From the NCBI GenBank assembly GCA_947579605.1, contig OX388307.1:11695237-11759236 (forward strand): DNA of 64,000 bases, read 5' to 3'. The notes beneath the pieces were generated by a model. The model saw only the letters and a program-made list of their open reading frames with translations. It made no database searches and was not told the origin of the DNA. Made by a program: the position numbers and the translations under genes. The first letter of the stretch is position 1, and each line of letters starts with the position of its first letter. Of the stretch, positions 34,538 to 47,275 are shown one piece after another. This DNA is from Athripsodes cinereus. Lineage: Eukaryota > Arthropoda > Insecta > Trichoptera > Leptoceridae.

Positions 34538-36789
34538 CACTGTTTCCAGGCAACCACTCAATACGAATATAAACGCGATATAGTACAATGGCGCCTGGAA
34601 GGAACTCTCATGCCACTATGGAGATAGGATATCATCTATTTACATACATACATAATAATATCACATCCACACTATGTGAGACATTTCCCTACATAGGCTA
34701 TATTTTAATTATGTTTTTAGTTTTTCGGCTATCCACCCATTGTCGAGTAATTTTAGCCCTTTGGGAACAAACTAATAAAGTATTTAATACTAAGAATACC
34801 AATATATTATTAGCAAACAAAACACAATTATTTAAATATGTAGGCTATAAAATATTGTAGGTCGTTATAATTAAAACTTACGTAGGTACCTATATCTAAA
34901 ATCTTAGTATTAAGTATTTAACTATGTATTTATCAATAAAACAAATTTCATGAAAACAGTATCTTACCACCCATTGATGGTTTACCTAAGTACTATTTAC
35001 AAATATATTATCATCTAGGTACCTAGTTTATTTTTTTTATAATACACAACACAATCACAGGATACATGATAAATCAATCATATTTTCATATACCTATATC
35101 GTATTGTGTGCAGATTATTTTAAAAAGAAACAAAGTAAAGATACCAGCGAACGTTACTGTATATAATAAACGTTCGAGTTGTCCTCTCGTTACCAACTAA
35201 AAAGAATAAGACATTCAGGTCTAGGGGGCAAACTTCATCGCTGAATTTAAGCGTAATTGGTAACAGCAAAAAATAATTAATTCATTATCTGAAGGATAAA
35301 TTGTCATCAATAGTATTATCAGTTATTTTAGAAGGATTAACTATGTAACAGTAACGAGACAAAAATTAAATGTTTTTAATCAAGTAACGGATGTGCATTG
35401 TAGAATACTAAAAAACATTCAAAATCAATATTATTTATAAAATACTATGATAATTATTTGTTCAACCCTCTTATAGCAAAATAATATTTACGGAGGTATA
35501 TCATGATGATTAACTATTTGTTTTACATAACAATGTTATGTATTTGTATTTTGTCATTATAGGTAAATATATATTTTCTATCACTACTCGTAGTATTATT
35601 GATATTCGATTATCAATATTATGAGTTTGTAGTAGGTACATAATATAAATTTCTACGATATTTAGAAGAGGGGAGTGGGAGTTGTGTGTAAGGTCAAATA
35701 GCCGCGCCGTTGTGGTGGAAAGGCTTCACAGTGAAAATCCTCTAGACCCCCCTTCCTCAATCCTCACTACCGCTACATCACATTATGTAAACGAGAATTG
35801 AAATAATAAGAACTGAGGAATTTTTCAATAATATCGGGTACAAAGTTAGCACACATATGACTCCACACTTTCTTTTAATTTTGCAACGAATGTTATATAT
35901 TATATTTATTTCTTCGTTATCTCTAACCTTAACTTACTATAAAGAATCAAAACTTATTCAAAATCGAATCTGAACAGCATAAGTATACTTTACTTATAAA
36001 AGTGCTTGGAAAAAGCAAACACGTTGGAAGCCTATTAAATATTACCAAGACATAATAAGCATGGCAGCTATAGTAACTTCTTAATAACTCGCAAACGAGT
36101 GAATGCCGTTTCGAAGAATAGAATAGCCATGGTGACTTGATCATTACGTCAAGGGATTCGAGTTATAGAAACATATTATTTTGTATTTAAAAGTTTGCCC
36201 AAAAAAATATAGTATACAATTGTTTTTTTTTTATTATTATTTGCATCCTAGACTATTTCCGTAGTGCTTAAATTTATTACCACACCGCGATACCGTGAAG
36301 TTAAATACCTAACATGAAAACTAATAAATGTTAAAAGCTTCTTACAAGTCCACATATTTGTATAAAAAAATGTAAGTAAGTAGATAGGTTATGTTAAACT
36401 CCCGTCATGTTATTTCGTAATATACAGGCCTCCCACGGGAGTAAGCAAACTATATAATATATGTACTGGGTATAATTAAATTTATGTTTTTGGCTTAATG
36501 GAAATCTATGAAATTTAATCTTCCTGATCGTAAATTGTATTATAATGTTACTTTTATATTTTATAAAAAATTTACACAAGAGTACCTATACCTTTCACAA
36601 TGTGTATGATTATTTATTTATTTATTTTGTTCTTCTTGCAAATCATCATTCACATCAACAAATCAGTTTACATAATAAAATATAAGATGGTATGCAGTGG
36701 CGAGATTATCACTATACAGTGATTTCTTCCATCTAACCACGTCATATTAACACTAAACACAAATAAAAATCAGAATTAGCAGAAATGAT

Positions 36790-36915
36790 ATTTATTTTAT
36801 TTATTTATTCTTTAGAGTACATCAATTACAAACAAATTGACACAAAATACATACTTACAAATCAAATGCAATCATAAAATCGATTTATAGAGGGCGAGGT
36901 TATCGCAGATTTATC
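36790..36915. repeat. Dispersed family B, copy 2
   Basis: TTTATTTATTCTTTAGAGTA, then CATCAATTACAAACAAATTG, and AGAGGGCGAGGTTATCGCAG, matching the copies at 27491 and 37514. Confidence 0.5.
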
Positions 36916-37513
36916 ATTCATTAATATCTCGAATACATGTAGGTACATTCATTCAGCGAAAATATTTAGTTATAATCGCGAAATTCATTTTCTTATTCAA
37001 TTAAAAAGAATTTCATTATTTATTATGTATGCACATAAGGAAGGTATTTATATTTTAAAATCAGTATCATTCGATGATTAATTTATCGAATTCTTCATTA
37101 TAATTTTTATTTATTTATTTAGTTAATTTATGTACAGACTTGTATTTCATTTACTCAGTGTCTATGTTCATATTTAAATAGTCACATAATAATATGTAGT
37201 GTTTTTAATAGATACTGAAGACAATGACAACAAATAGTAAATTTTAAGGTAAATTAAATAATAATATCAAAGTATACGAAATAAAGCTAACAGGGTTAAT
37301 TTTCGTTTATTTTATTTCTCGTTCTTCAACCCTCAAAAAATATTAAAAACATCGATCAAAATTTATTGAGAGTTGTATGAATTTTGATAATGGATGATAT
37401 AACAATGTTATTTACTCATCTTAAGAGTACCAATAGTTCTTCACGGTTAACATTTGTAAATAATAGATTGCAATAAGCAAACCAATCAAAGTCCCACACG
37501 CAACAAAATAATA

Positions 37514-37640
37514 ATTTTATTTTTATTTTATTTTATTCATTCTTTACTGTACATTGATTAAAAACAATTACATAAAAGGTATACATTCAAATTAAATACA
37601 TGTTAAATGGAAGACTAAAAATTGAGACAAACAAAACAGA
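37514..37640. repeat. Dispersed family B, copy 3
   Basis: TTATTTTATTCATTCTTTAC, then TGTACATTGATTAAAAACAA, then an AT-rich body. Confidence 0.45.
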
Positions 37641-38199
37641 ATATTAATATCTCAGTTATAATAATCAAATGCTGTAATTTACATTTATTCTCACTCACAG
37701 ACACGCACAAATAAATAAATATAGACTGTTAAATAATGTCCATCGAACATTCAGTAAATAAAGACAGGTAAAATAAAAAAAAATAATTATAAAGTATTAC
37801 ATAAATAAGTACCTATATAAATCTTGTTCCAGCTTTTAACAGCTGTTTTTTTGCTAGTTCAATATTATTTATTTCATATTAAAAATACGCCTGTCTTGAG
37901 TGACTCATCTGAAAATGTAATTTTTTAATTCTTACTAAGTTTACTACTACGCTGGTTTAGATTATGAATGGGGTACAAAATAACAAAGAGGTTTTCCACC
38001 TTTTCAAGGTTGTTTTCCACATGGTACTTGCAGTACCGGCAATGCGGACATTCCTAAAGGTTTCCGAATGAAAAGGCTGTATAAATTTCTCGACCTACGA
38101 TATACCTCTGTCTCTTTCTCCCTCTGCGTAGCGATTTGATTTATAGTAGGTAATGTAGGCATTATAATAGCACCCGACAAGTATTCGCTGCTAAGTACA

Positions 38200-38275
38200 A
38201 ATCCTAATATATCGCTAACATACCTCTTATGACCCTGAATCCTAATATATCGCTAACATACCTCTTATGACCCTG
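38200..38275. repeat. 38-bp tandem duplication, two identical copies
   Basis: 38200-38237 and 38238-38275 (unit AATCCTAATATATCGC ... TTATGACCCTG). Confidence 0.95.
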
Positions 38276-39254
38276 AATTCACATCAACACTACAAAGGTT
38301 TTCGAACCGCTGCTGAAAATCGATACTTTTTTTGAATAAATACCGTGGCCCTTTTTTAGAATTCCTGGCAATAATTTTACATCAAGTTCAATTATTTTAG
38401 ATGAAATGCAATATGGTATGTAGATATTTTCTAAGTGACATGGCAAACCTACATATTCTATAAAATTCATATTGTAATATTTATCAAATTCTCTGTACCC
38501 CTGCCATATTTTAAGAATTCTATTATACAAATAATTGAAAACTGACAACAAATTAACTGAGACTAATGAAGCCCGAAATCCAAACAATACTTAATGTGAG
38601 CTAGCAGATGACTATTGTGTCTATAATTTTTTATAGTCACTTAGTTTGATTTGTTACACATATTTTTTTCTGAAAAAATACAACAATATACTTAACTGCT
38701 TCAAGTTTATTCGAGCGTTCAATCGTATGTGAAATTGCATAAATTTTCAATAAGTACCAATTCATTACCAAATTAAGGAGGCCCCACGGAGCTCACTGCA
38801 TGGGGCTTTGCACATGGCGGAAGGTCGCTCGAGGTGAAAACTGATACCGACGAAGGTGATGAGCAATTTATTTTTACCAAGAACTTTTTATCTGGTCTGA
38901 GATTCGTGAAGCAAAACTTATAATTATAAATAACATTAGATGCTATAAACGCTTACAATTAGACAAAGCAATAGATTTCATCTGCCAATTTTCTAACGTA
39001 ATTTGTACTCCTTGTCGGTAGGCAAAGTAATGTAGGTATCGTCAGAAAACATTTTCTTGAAAATATATTTCTCTAAAGCCTATTTGTGAATTCTTCACAT
39101 ATGCTTAATGACAAATTATATTTTATCCACTAGGCCAGACCACCCTATTCTTAAATGTTAGATTTTTTTACCTACACCTTTACATTCATATTATGTGATA
39201 TGTGTAATACGAGTATACCCCGTACAATAATTTCTTTTCCGGATGCTTTGAATC

Positions 39255-39633
39255 TGTTTTTTCACCCGTACTGAATGTGTTAATTTTTATTGACTTGGAA
39301 ATGACAACTTGCACGATTGTTTGTTGGATACAGTTAGTCTGCTGGCTACCCAGCTTATAGTATATGCCGTGATGGCATAGATAAGAGTTTTGTTATATTA
39401 TAATTTTTATTGACTTGGAAATGACAACTTGCACGATTGTTTGTTGGATACAGTTAGTCTGCTGGCTACCCAGCTTATAGTATATGCCGTGATGGCATAG
39501 ATAAGAGTTTTGTTATATTATAATTTTTATTGACTTGGAAATGACAACTTGCACGATTGTTTGTTGGATACAGTTAGTCTGCTGGCTACCCAGCTTATAG
39601 TATATGCCGTGATGGCATAGATAAGAGTTTTGT
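39255..39633 (+). repeat. Three identical 120-bp tandem units grown from a family A copy
   Basis: Units 39281-39400, 39401-39520 and 39521 to about 39633 are identical until the last unit's end. Each carries the 3' half of family A (GACAACTTGCACGATTG, then TCTGCTGGCTACCCAGC, then TATGCCGTGATGGCAT) plus an AT-rich junction TTTTGTTATATTA. The remaining left piece of the SINE-like copy precedes unit 1. Confidence 0.93.
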
Positions 39634-41426
39634 ATAATATTTTTTATATTTTTATTATATTATCCCATTTTTCTATAATACCCCATCTTCCATATTTCAG
39701 TGCGTATGTTAAATCTTGTGCGTGTATGAAAACCGTATTTTACTTACCTCATTTTATTATCATCTAAAGAGTTTGTTTGCATTATATAATACCTAATAAT
39801 ATATGATCTTATTAATATGTAGATACATTTACATATATGTATACATTTTAGTTACCTACGTAATTAAAATATTATTATTTACTCAGTGTCTCTTATCTCA
39901 GTATATTTTTCAGACGCATATCATTCACATCCAACATCTCTCGTTCTGCATAATTGTCTATTTTATTTAAACAATACCAACTTATTTTCATACTACAAAC
40001 TATATAAGTTTCAACATACTAACAGCTTAATGTAACTCTGTGCACCTACAATTACTTTCACACAGTTTTCCGGAATTTCCACATAAAGCATTTTAGAGAT
40101 GTTATCGTATTATTGTCATATTTAAAAGGGATTGTATTTGAATGTGATTATTTGTTTTCTGTGTTTATTTTTAATACTAAACTTGACAGCAATGTCGTAT
40201 GATATTGAACGTCTGAACACAAGATAAACACGACTCGTGCCAAATATAATGATTCTGGCTGAAAACGCTTCCAGTCTCAATCGCTCCCGCGGGAAGTAAG
40301 GTCGTGTTTTCATTTTATTATCGACTTATTTTCACTCTGCGCCAAATTTTCACTATAGTCGCAATGTTTTATACACGTGAATTATTATAATTTATATAAT
40401 TATTCGTGTGTTACTTACTATTGTTGCGAATATTGTTTATTAATACTGAATACTTTATGAGTTTCCTTAGAATGTTAACGTTATTCATATGCTTTCAGTT
40501 TTGATATCATTGCAATAAAAAATATTTATCGTTACATTGGGATAGGTTGCTATAGGCAAGAGTGGTGAACACAAATAGAATTAAATACACCTACTTCGAG
40601 AGAAATGACCACAAGTGCATATTCATTCACAGTTCTATATTAACTTATGTATACTTTTAGCCGTCATGTGAAAAAAAAATAAACCCTGTGAATTAAAAAT
40701 AAATATATATCTTTATTCACTGTGTCGGTGTTTAAGTAGTATAATTCCATGATGAAATTAAAAACAAACTTTTTTTTTTTATTTCAAATATATCATTATT
40801 GGCAAACAATATTGATGTACACACAAGTAAACGCCTGGATATGTCTGCCAAAAGGCGGGTTCATTGCAGGACAGTTTTGATAATGTGAAAATATGTGTAA
40901 AATCAGATGATGCGTGTTTAAAGATATTATGTAGTTTTCCGACGGCTGAAATTTACAGTTTCTGTGACTGAGTAGGTTTTCGATGTAAATTGTGAAGAAA
41001 AATATTCTATATACTTATGGTATAAACCATTAGGTACAACATTTTTCCCAAGTGGCTTTCAAATTCGCATCACGTAACCTACCTCACGTTCTCTTTATAT
41101 TAATGATTCGATCAGAATAAGTGTATTTTTAAATTTATAAATTACATTAAAAATATTTATGAATGAATATATACCGAAACTAAAAAACTTTTTTAGATGA
41201 TATTGGCATAGGTATTTTATGTACGTAAATCTTCCCGATACCTACATGTTTTTCATGTAAAATGGTCATTTAGTGAGATCCCAGTAGCCTATGGTGCAAC
41301 GATCCCATCAAAGATTGATAATTTCTTAACTTTTTTGTAATCAAGTACCTGCCTACGATACTTTTTTTTATATTTTTGGAATCACTTTTTAAAGATTATG
41401 ACATTTATTTTATTTGTTTGTTTCAG
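39634..41426. other. Upstream region of the SLC16-like gene, no exon recognised
   Basis: AT-rich. A recurrence of the palindrome-associated block (CACTGTGTCGGTGTTTAAGT) lies at about 40719, followed by a T-rich run and a GCCAAAAGGCGG repeat piece at about 40773-40870. The transcription start and any noncoding first exon of the downstream gene must lie here or further left, but I could not locate them. Confidence 0.5.
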
Positions 41427-42112
41427 AGGTGAATTTGTGAATTCAAACCGAGGTGAACAGAATCATCAGCCATAATTTTGAATAAAGATCATTATGGGCT
41501 TCGTCTCGATGAAGTCAGAATCTGCTTGAGGGTGCGCTGCTGTGAAGAGTGAAGAGGAGACTATTATTGCTGGAAGCATCTGTGACAGCGGATCACGCTG
41601 GAGTCACGTACATTCAGTTGGTGTAGACAACAGAGCCGGTCATTGATGGTCCCGGGGCCAGATTGTAGTCAAACGGGGGCTAGGGCGCTGGAGCCCGAGG
41701 CGTGTAGATATTCCGCTAGAGATCCAAGATTAAGATTTTTTCTTGATAATAAACTGTCCATTGTCACTTATCGCTGTGATTATTAATTTCGTTTTAATTG
41801 TTGGTAAATTTTATATTTTTTTTGTTGTCTGTTAAATCTCATAATGCATTCTGTTTAAAAAGGCGCTTATTACGGATTTGTATGTGAGGTATATCGGAAA
41901 GTGATAAATATATGTGAGTTGTAGTTGTCAAATTCTATCAGTGATATATTATTCGAGTCATTAACGTGTTACTTTTTAGCATAATTGTTACGGCGGTACG
42001 TTTGCAGTGCCATTTCGGTTTCAAATTTAACATTAGGCGCACGTTCTCTTGGACTGAAGATAAGAACTAATTAATCTTAAAAATAGCGGAAAGTTGGTGG
42101 TTCCCCTTTGCA
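41427..42112 (+). other. Probable 5'UTR exon part of the SLC16-like gene
   Basis: An acceptor-like TTTGTTTGTTTCAG ends at 41426. From there to the ATG the sequence is GC-richer than its surroundings (for example GTCCCGGGGCCAGATTGTAG at 41650-41669) and has stops in all frames. The extent is inferred. Confidence 0.45.
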
Positions 42113-45100
42113 ATGGAGCCCCAACATATGCCACAGATGAACGGTCTAGCCCCCATAGTGAGCTGGACTGAAACCTCGTCCACCCCGGACCACACTCCAA
42201 AAACAACGGAAGTATCCTCCACTTCGATCACCAGTTCTGGTATCGATCGTGATGTATCTAAAAAAAGTCCCTCTAACGACTCTACGTATTCTCCAGGAAT
42301 ATCCAGTTTTGATGATGAGCCGGCTCTCGTCTCACACAACGATCTTCTTGACGAAAACATAGCCGGCAGCATGCCTCTGCTGTCAGATGTGGATGATAAC
42401 AAAAATATCATAGTGTCTCCTACTTCTAAAGATAAATCACCTCCGCCGATATTGAAAAGGGGAAGCCCGCCAGCTTCTATCACCTTCGTTACAGAAAATC
42501 CTCCATGTGAAGGTGTAAAGTTTTTCGGCATTCCAGATAAAGACAGTATTTGTTCATCCAGTAGTTACGGAGACGATTCTGATGATGAAGACGATAAGAG
42601 TGTTGCCTCCCCGCAAATACCTGACGGAGGGTGGGGATGGGTAATTGTAGCAGCATCCCTTGTTCTGTCTATGATCGCCGATGGAATTAGTTTCTCATTT
42701 GGATTACTTTACATTGAGTTTCTTAATCATTTCAATGAAAGTAAATCCAAAACATCGTGGATTGGAAGTCTTTTTATGTCGGTTCCTTTGATGTCGGGCC
42801 CTATTATGAGTGCTCTCGTTGATAAATATGGTTGCCGGAAAATGACAATGCTTGGTGGAATTATTTCTACTACCGGATTTGTTTTGGCAGCCTTTTCAAA
42901 CTCAGTTGAAATGTTATTGTTAACATTTGGAGTTATTGCCGGTATGGGTTTAGGTTTATGTTACGTCACAGCCGTCGTCTCCATTGCCTACTGGTTTGAT
43001 AAGAAGCGATCTTTGGCAGTAAGTCTGGGAGCGTGCGGCACTGGTATAGGAACTATCGTGTACGCTCCGATGACGCAATATTTTATTGAGGAATATGGAT
43101 GGAGAGGAACTATACTGCTACTAGCCGGAACATTTCTAAATATGTGTGTCTGCGGAGCTGTCATGCGAGACCCGGAATGGTGGGTTATGGAGCAACAAAA
43201 GCAATCAACTAATAGCAACAAATCTATCCGCGGAGCTTCCAGTTGCGGCTCAGTCTCTAGGATTTCAGGAGGAGCTGAATCCAACTTTCCCGGACAAGAG
43301 GAACTGAGATCACTCATGAAAAGTGGAGAAACTCCTGAATACATACTTTCCACTTTAGTAACTTCTATAGTCAATGATAAAGACGCCAACACTATTGAAA
43401 ATGAAAAAATTAAAGCAGTTTGTAACTCTGTGGTTAATTTGCCAACATTTGTCAAGCAAAGTGAAAAAGTTAGTACCTACCCTTATTAACATCTATGTAC
43501 CTGTATTATATTTTAAGCAAAGGAGTACATTATTGACATGATCAGTCGAAATCGGGTGGTTTACCTATAAATTTATTTTAAAAAAAGGGCTAAGATGTAC
43601 TTATTATGCAAACTTCCGTATCAAATATCAAGCTTTACATTATATTAATAATCAAGAAAAAACATTACAAGAGTGGTCATCTCACACAATGTTCCTGAAA
43701 ATTACATCAAATTATGTTTAGTCAGATTATTTTGAACCCTCCCTTTTTGCTGAATAACTACGATATTTTTATTTGTTCTTCAATGCAATTTTAATAACTC
43801 ATTTTATTTAATTAAATTGAAATATTTCAGAACAAATTTCGAATTATGTTGCTGTACCTACCTACATACTCACATTCATAAATCAAAATTTATTCTGAAT
43901 AATCTTTGTTTACTTTACTGCATATTTAATTTAGTTTAAGTATTTATTATTCTGTGACTGCATTGAAGTACAATTAAATCACAGGTAAGTTATCCAGCAA
44001 AAATACAAGCTCAATGGAAAATTATATTTTGAGATATTCAGAAAGCTATTCCTTTTTGAGGTTATGTGTACCGTTTATCCAAGTACACATTGCATGATTA
44101 GATAAAGTTATATAAGGTGAAAATTATTGGGAAAAGTCAAACTATCATTTATGGGTGGTTTTATTTTAGGTTCCACTAGAAGTGTTGGAGTCACTGAGTG
44201 CTAATAAAAAGCTATACAATGTCATATTAGAGAATTATCCATCATTGTTGCACTGTAGAAGTTCATCGGATAACAAGATAAATGCCATTAATAATGAACA
44301 ACCCATTACAAGGGTGCCGGTCACTATGTCAATGAAACTGAGGTCTTCTAAAAAGTCTCCTAAAATACGGAATGTAAAGAGTTTAGATTCCAATGACGAA
44401 GTTAACACATCTCCTCTTCTATCACCAATAATGAATAAAGAGACTGGTGAAACACAGTTGCCTTCAAAAACACCTATTCTTACTCCAATCATTAAACCTC
44501 CAAAAAATCAAGAACCTTGGTTGAAACGACAATTTTCAATAAACCAACATTACTTAAAGAATATCAGAGTCCACAGACATTCTGTGATGTATCGCGGAGC
44601 AATGATGAACATCTCTAAGTACCGACTGAGAGCATCTTCTTGTCCCAACATATATAGAAACTCAATGATCACCCTGCATAAACAAGATGATGAAGTAAGT
44701 TCTATTTTTAAATACAACAGTTAACTAATGGATTATCTATAATAAAATAATATTTTCTTATGTTTAAATATTGAAAAACATTACATTAAGATTTATTGAT
44801 TTTTTAATATAGATATTTGCTTTTTGCAGAAATGGTACACCGAAATGTGGGACAATGTAAAGTCAATGTTTGACTTTAAAATGTTCTTTGAATTTCATTT
44901 CCTTTTGATGAGTTTGGGAACATTGATACTATTTATTTGGTTTATCGTGCCATACTTTTACCTGGCAGATTACATGACGAGATATGGCTACACAGAAGAT
45001 GATGCTGCCACTATGATCAGTGTTATTGGCATCACCAACACTATTGGGATGGTAATCAATAATAACTCTGCTTCTTTAGTATTATTATTTAGATCAATGT

Positions 45101-46387
45101 ATGTATGCATTAGAAAAGTGTATAACCACTCGCTTCACCAATACTCGCAGATTGTAGTAAAATTATTATTTTATGTTTTCACTTACACAAGGCATGAGCC
45201 TTATACATGTTAAACATATAACAAAAAAAAACAATTTGGCAGACAAAATATATGTATATGTTTGGGTTAGTTGGAAGAAATCGCCTCTGTGCAAAAAAAC
45301 TCACCCTCTTTATATTGATTGTGTTTGATATTGTCATGTATTTATGTGTAAAATTTCTTGTAATCAATTTGTAGTAAAGAATAAATACATAAATCATTTA
45401 AACACACTCACTAAAATGTCTAATAATTGCAGGTATTCCTAGGATGGGCTGGAGACCAACCATGGATGAACGTAACCAAATGTTATGCTGTTTGTCTAAT
45501 ATTGTGTGGGGTTGCTACTGTTTTCTATCCATTGATCATATCAAACTATTGGTTGATGATTATTGTGTCTGCACTTTTTGGTTTATTCTTTGCAAGCAGC
45601 TTCTCATTCACCCCAATTATCCTAGTGGAACTGATTCCCCTGGAGAAGTTTACGTTGGCATATGGGCTAATACTGCTGATGCAAGGCATAGGAAATCTTC
45701 TTGGACCCCCTCTAGCCGGTAATTATTATTTTGATCCATGCCATTGTTTCCCTTAAATTAATAATTAGTTATTAAATATATAAATGCATATAAGTATTTC
45801 CCTATCTACCAGCTTAAGCAAAATTTATCTTCATTAAGAGCTAAACTGAAAACCTTCCTGGCAGGCGCGTGCCTTCCATACATGCAAATATGCAACGCAT
45901 CCCCTAAAATAAATAAATCTAAAAAATGACAAATCATAGTAGTTAAAAATTCATAAATAATCTTAAAATGATATTCTAGACTACTATATTACACAATTTT
46001 TAAGAATATACATTTATTGTAGAGCATGCGTTGCATATTTGCATGTATGGAAGGCATACGCCTGCTTCCTGGACTCCAGTTTCCATGAGATGTACACACA
46101 TTTGAGTGATTTCACATGTACAAAGTCAAATCCATTAGATGCCATTCTTCCTGCTAAACTCACTCTCTAAGTAAATAATTGTTTTTATTCCAGGATTTAT
46201 ATTTGATTTAACACAAAGTTGGGATCTGTCATTCTACCTTGCCGGAATGTTCATCATCCTGTCTGGTCTTTTCACAGGAGCTATTCCCTACACCAAAAAC
46301 TTCAGAGTTATAGGAGAAGCACCATTAGAGAAAGAGTTAGAAAGAATTTCTCAATTGTCACAAAAAGACAGTATTAGTATTGCGTAA
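42113..46387 (+). CDS. Monocarboxylate transporter-like protein (SLC16/MFS)
   Basis: Exons 42113-43468, 44170-44694, 44830-45051, 45433-45718 and 46194-46387 (TAA) join in frame to 860 residues. Donors are GTTAGT, GTAAGT, GTAATC and GTAATT; acceptors TAG/CAG. After a Ser/Asp-rich cytoplasmic N-terminus, the family signature PDGGWGWVIV begins near residue 170 and opens six membrane segments. DKYGCRK lies in the loop after segment 2, and WFDKKRSLA..LG..GTGIG before segment 5. A long cytoplasmic loop carries RHSVMYRGAMMNISKYRLRA, shared with the paralogue at 60759-63956. Exons 3-5 supply the second six segments (GWAGD, VELIPLEKF..AYG, GPPLAG). Family members move monocarboxylates or related solutes with protons across the plasma membrane; the substrate here is unknown. 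The start ATG is the first in frame after stops. Confidence 0.88.
45862..46064. mobile_element. hAT-like MITE in the last intron of the SLC16-like gene
   Basis: Exact 8-bp target duplication CTTCCTGG (45854-45861 and 46065-46072). Terminal inverted repeats of about 39 bp begin CAGGCG, with GTGCCTTCCATACATGCAAA on the left matching ATGCCTTCCATACATGCAAA read inward on the right, then TATGCAACGCAT. The 203-bp element has an AT-rich, noncoding middle. A piece of the same terminal repeat is present in the tandem repeat at 24725. Confidence 0.93.
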
Positions 46388-46464
46388 AGTTCCGAGAAAA
46401 AAATATTATTGTTATCGTCTAGTATTGTGTATGTAAGTAACATGATCTGGTTCTAAAGTAATGA

Positions 46465-46773
46465 AATAAATTACAATTAGCAATCTCTATGGTACTAATA
46501 TGGTACATACATATTTGTCTAAGAGAAGTGACCTTAATCTTTAATAATTTTAAGTAAGCTTTGTCATATTTTTATTAAGACAGACTAACAGTGTTAGTTT
46601 GTCTTAGATACTAGGAGATATTTATTATATTGCAAATATTGGTATTCTTGAAAAACAAATAAGATTTGAAACCGAAAGATGAACTGTTGTTTTGAGATTC
46701 ATCTTATAAATATATATATATATTTATAATGTTAATGCATAGAACAGCACTAGGTGTAAGTTATTTTAATAAA
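46465..46773 (+). terminator. Candidate polyadenylation signals of the + strand SLC16-like gene
   Basis: AATAAA at 46465-46470 and again at 46768-46773, 80 and 380 bases after the stop. Either could be used. Confidence 0.5.
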
Positions 46774-46979
46774 CAATTTATTTTATTTAAGATGCCTAAT
46801 ACTTGCATATTTTTACAGAAATTTATTGAATGAATTTTTTTGAGACAATGTGAATTTTATTGCGGTGTCTATGCCTGCTAAAAAAATATTTTTTTCTATT
46901 GTGTAATGTGATTCTCAGTATTATAATTGTGTGGCTAATATATATACCTATTATTTTTCATATTAGCACTCGCACACAT

Positions 46980-47011
46980 AATATGTTTACTTACTATGTA
47001 TAAATGTGTGA

Positions 47012-47048
<37 letters not shown>

Positions 47049-47160
47049 AAGTGATTTTTTATTCGTATAACATGGAATTTTTACACCTACGAAAGTGTTG
47101 ATATGATGTATATATACATATTTATATGTATATATAAATATATATATATGAGGTGAAGGT
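46980..47160. repeat. (TA)n microsatellite and AT-rich palindromic tract
   Basis: An uninterrupted TA run at about 47017-47045, then TGTATATATACATATTTATATG and similar to 47150. Confidence 0.9.
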
Positions 47161-47275
47161 TTTACTCCATTTCACTGCGTACAGTCAGGCAGAGACTTGG
47201 CTCATGCCTTTGCATACGGAACGAGGCTCGGCCCGTCACCGGAATATGCAGTTTGGATTTGTCGAAGAGATGTTA

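Larger units (their letters stand above)
34861..38199. other. Intergenic, low-complexity AT-rich
   Basis: Many ATTTATTTATTT runs and TAGGTA words. At 35185-35250 there is a weak piece of family A. No genes recognised. Confidence 0.55.

Noticed and set aside
34588..34860. A 90-codon open frame downstream of the TGACGTCA cluster
   Set aside because: Its position is suggestive, but the composition is AT-driven and no domain is recognisable; kept only as context for the cluster.
38279..38587. A 102-codon minus-strand open frame with mixed composition
   Set aside because: It resembles a decayed retroelement or chance frame; no motif, splice signal or start context supports a gene.
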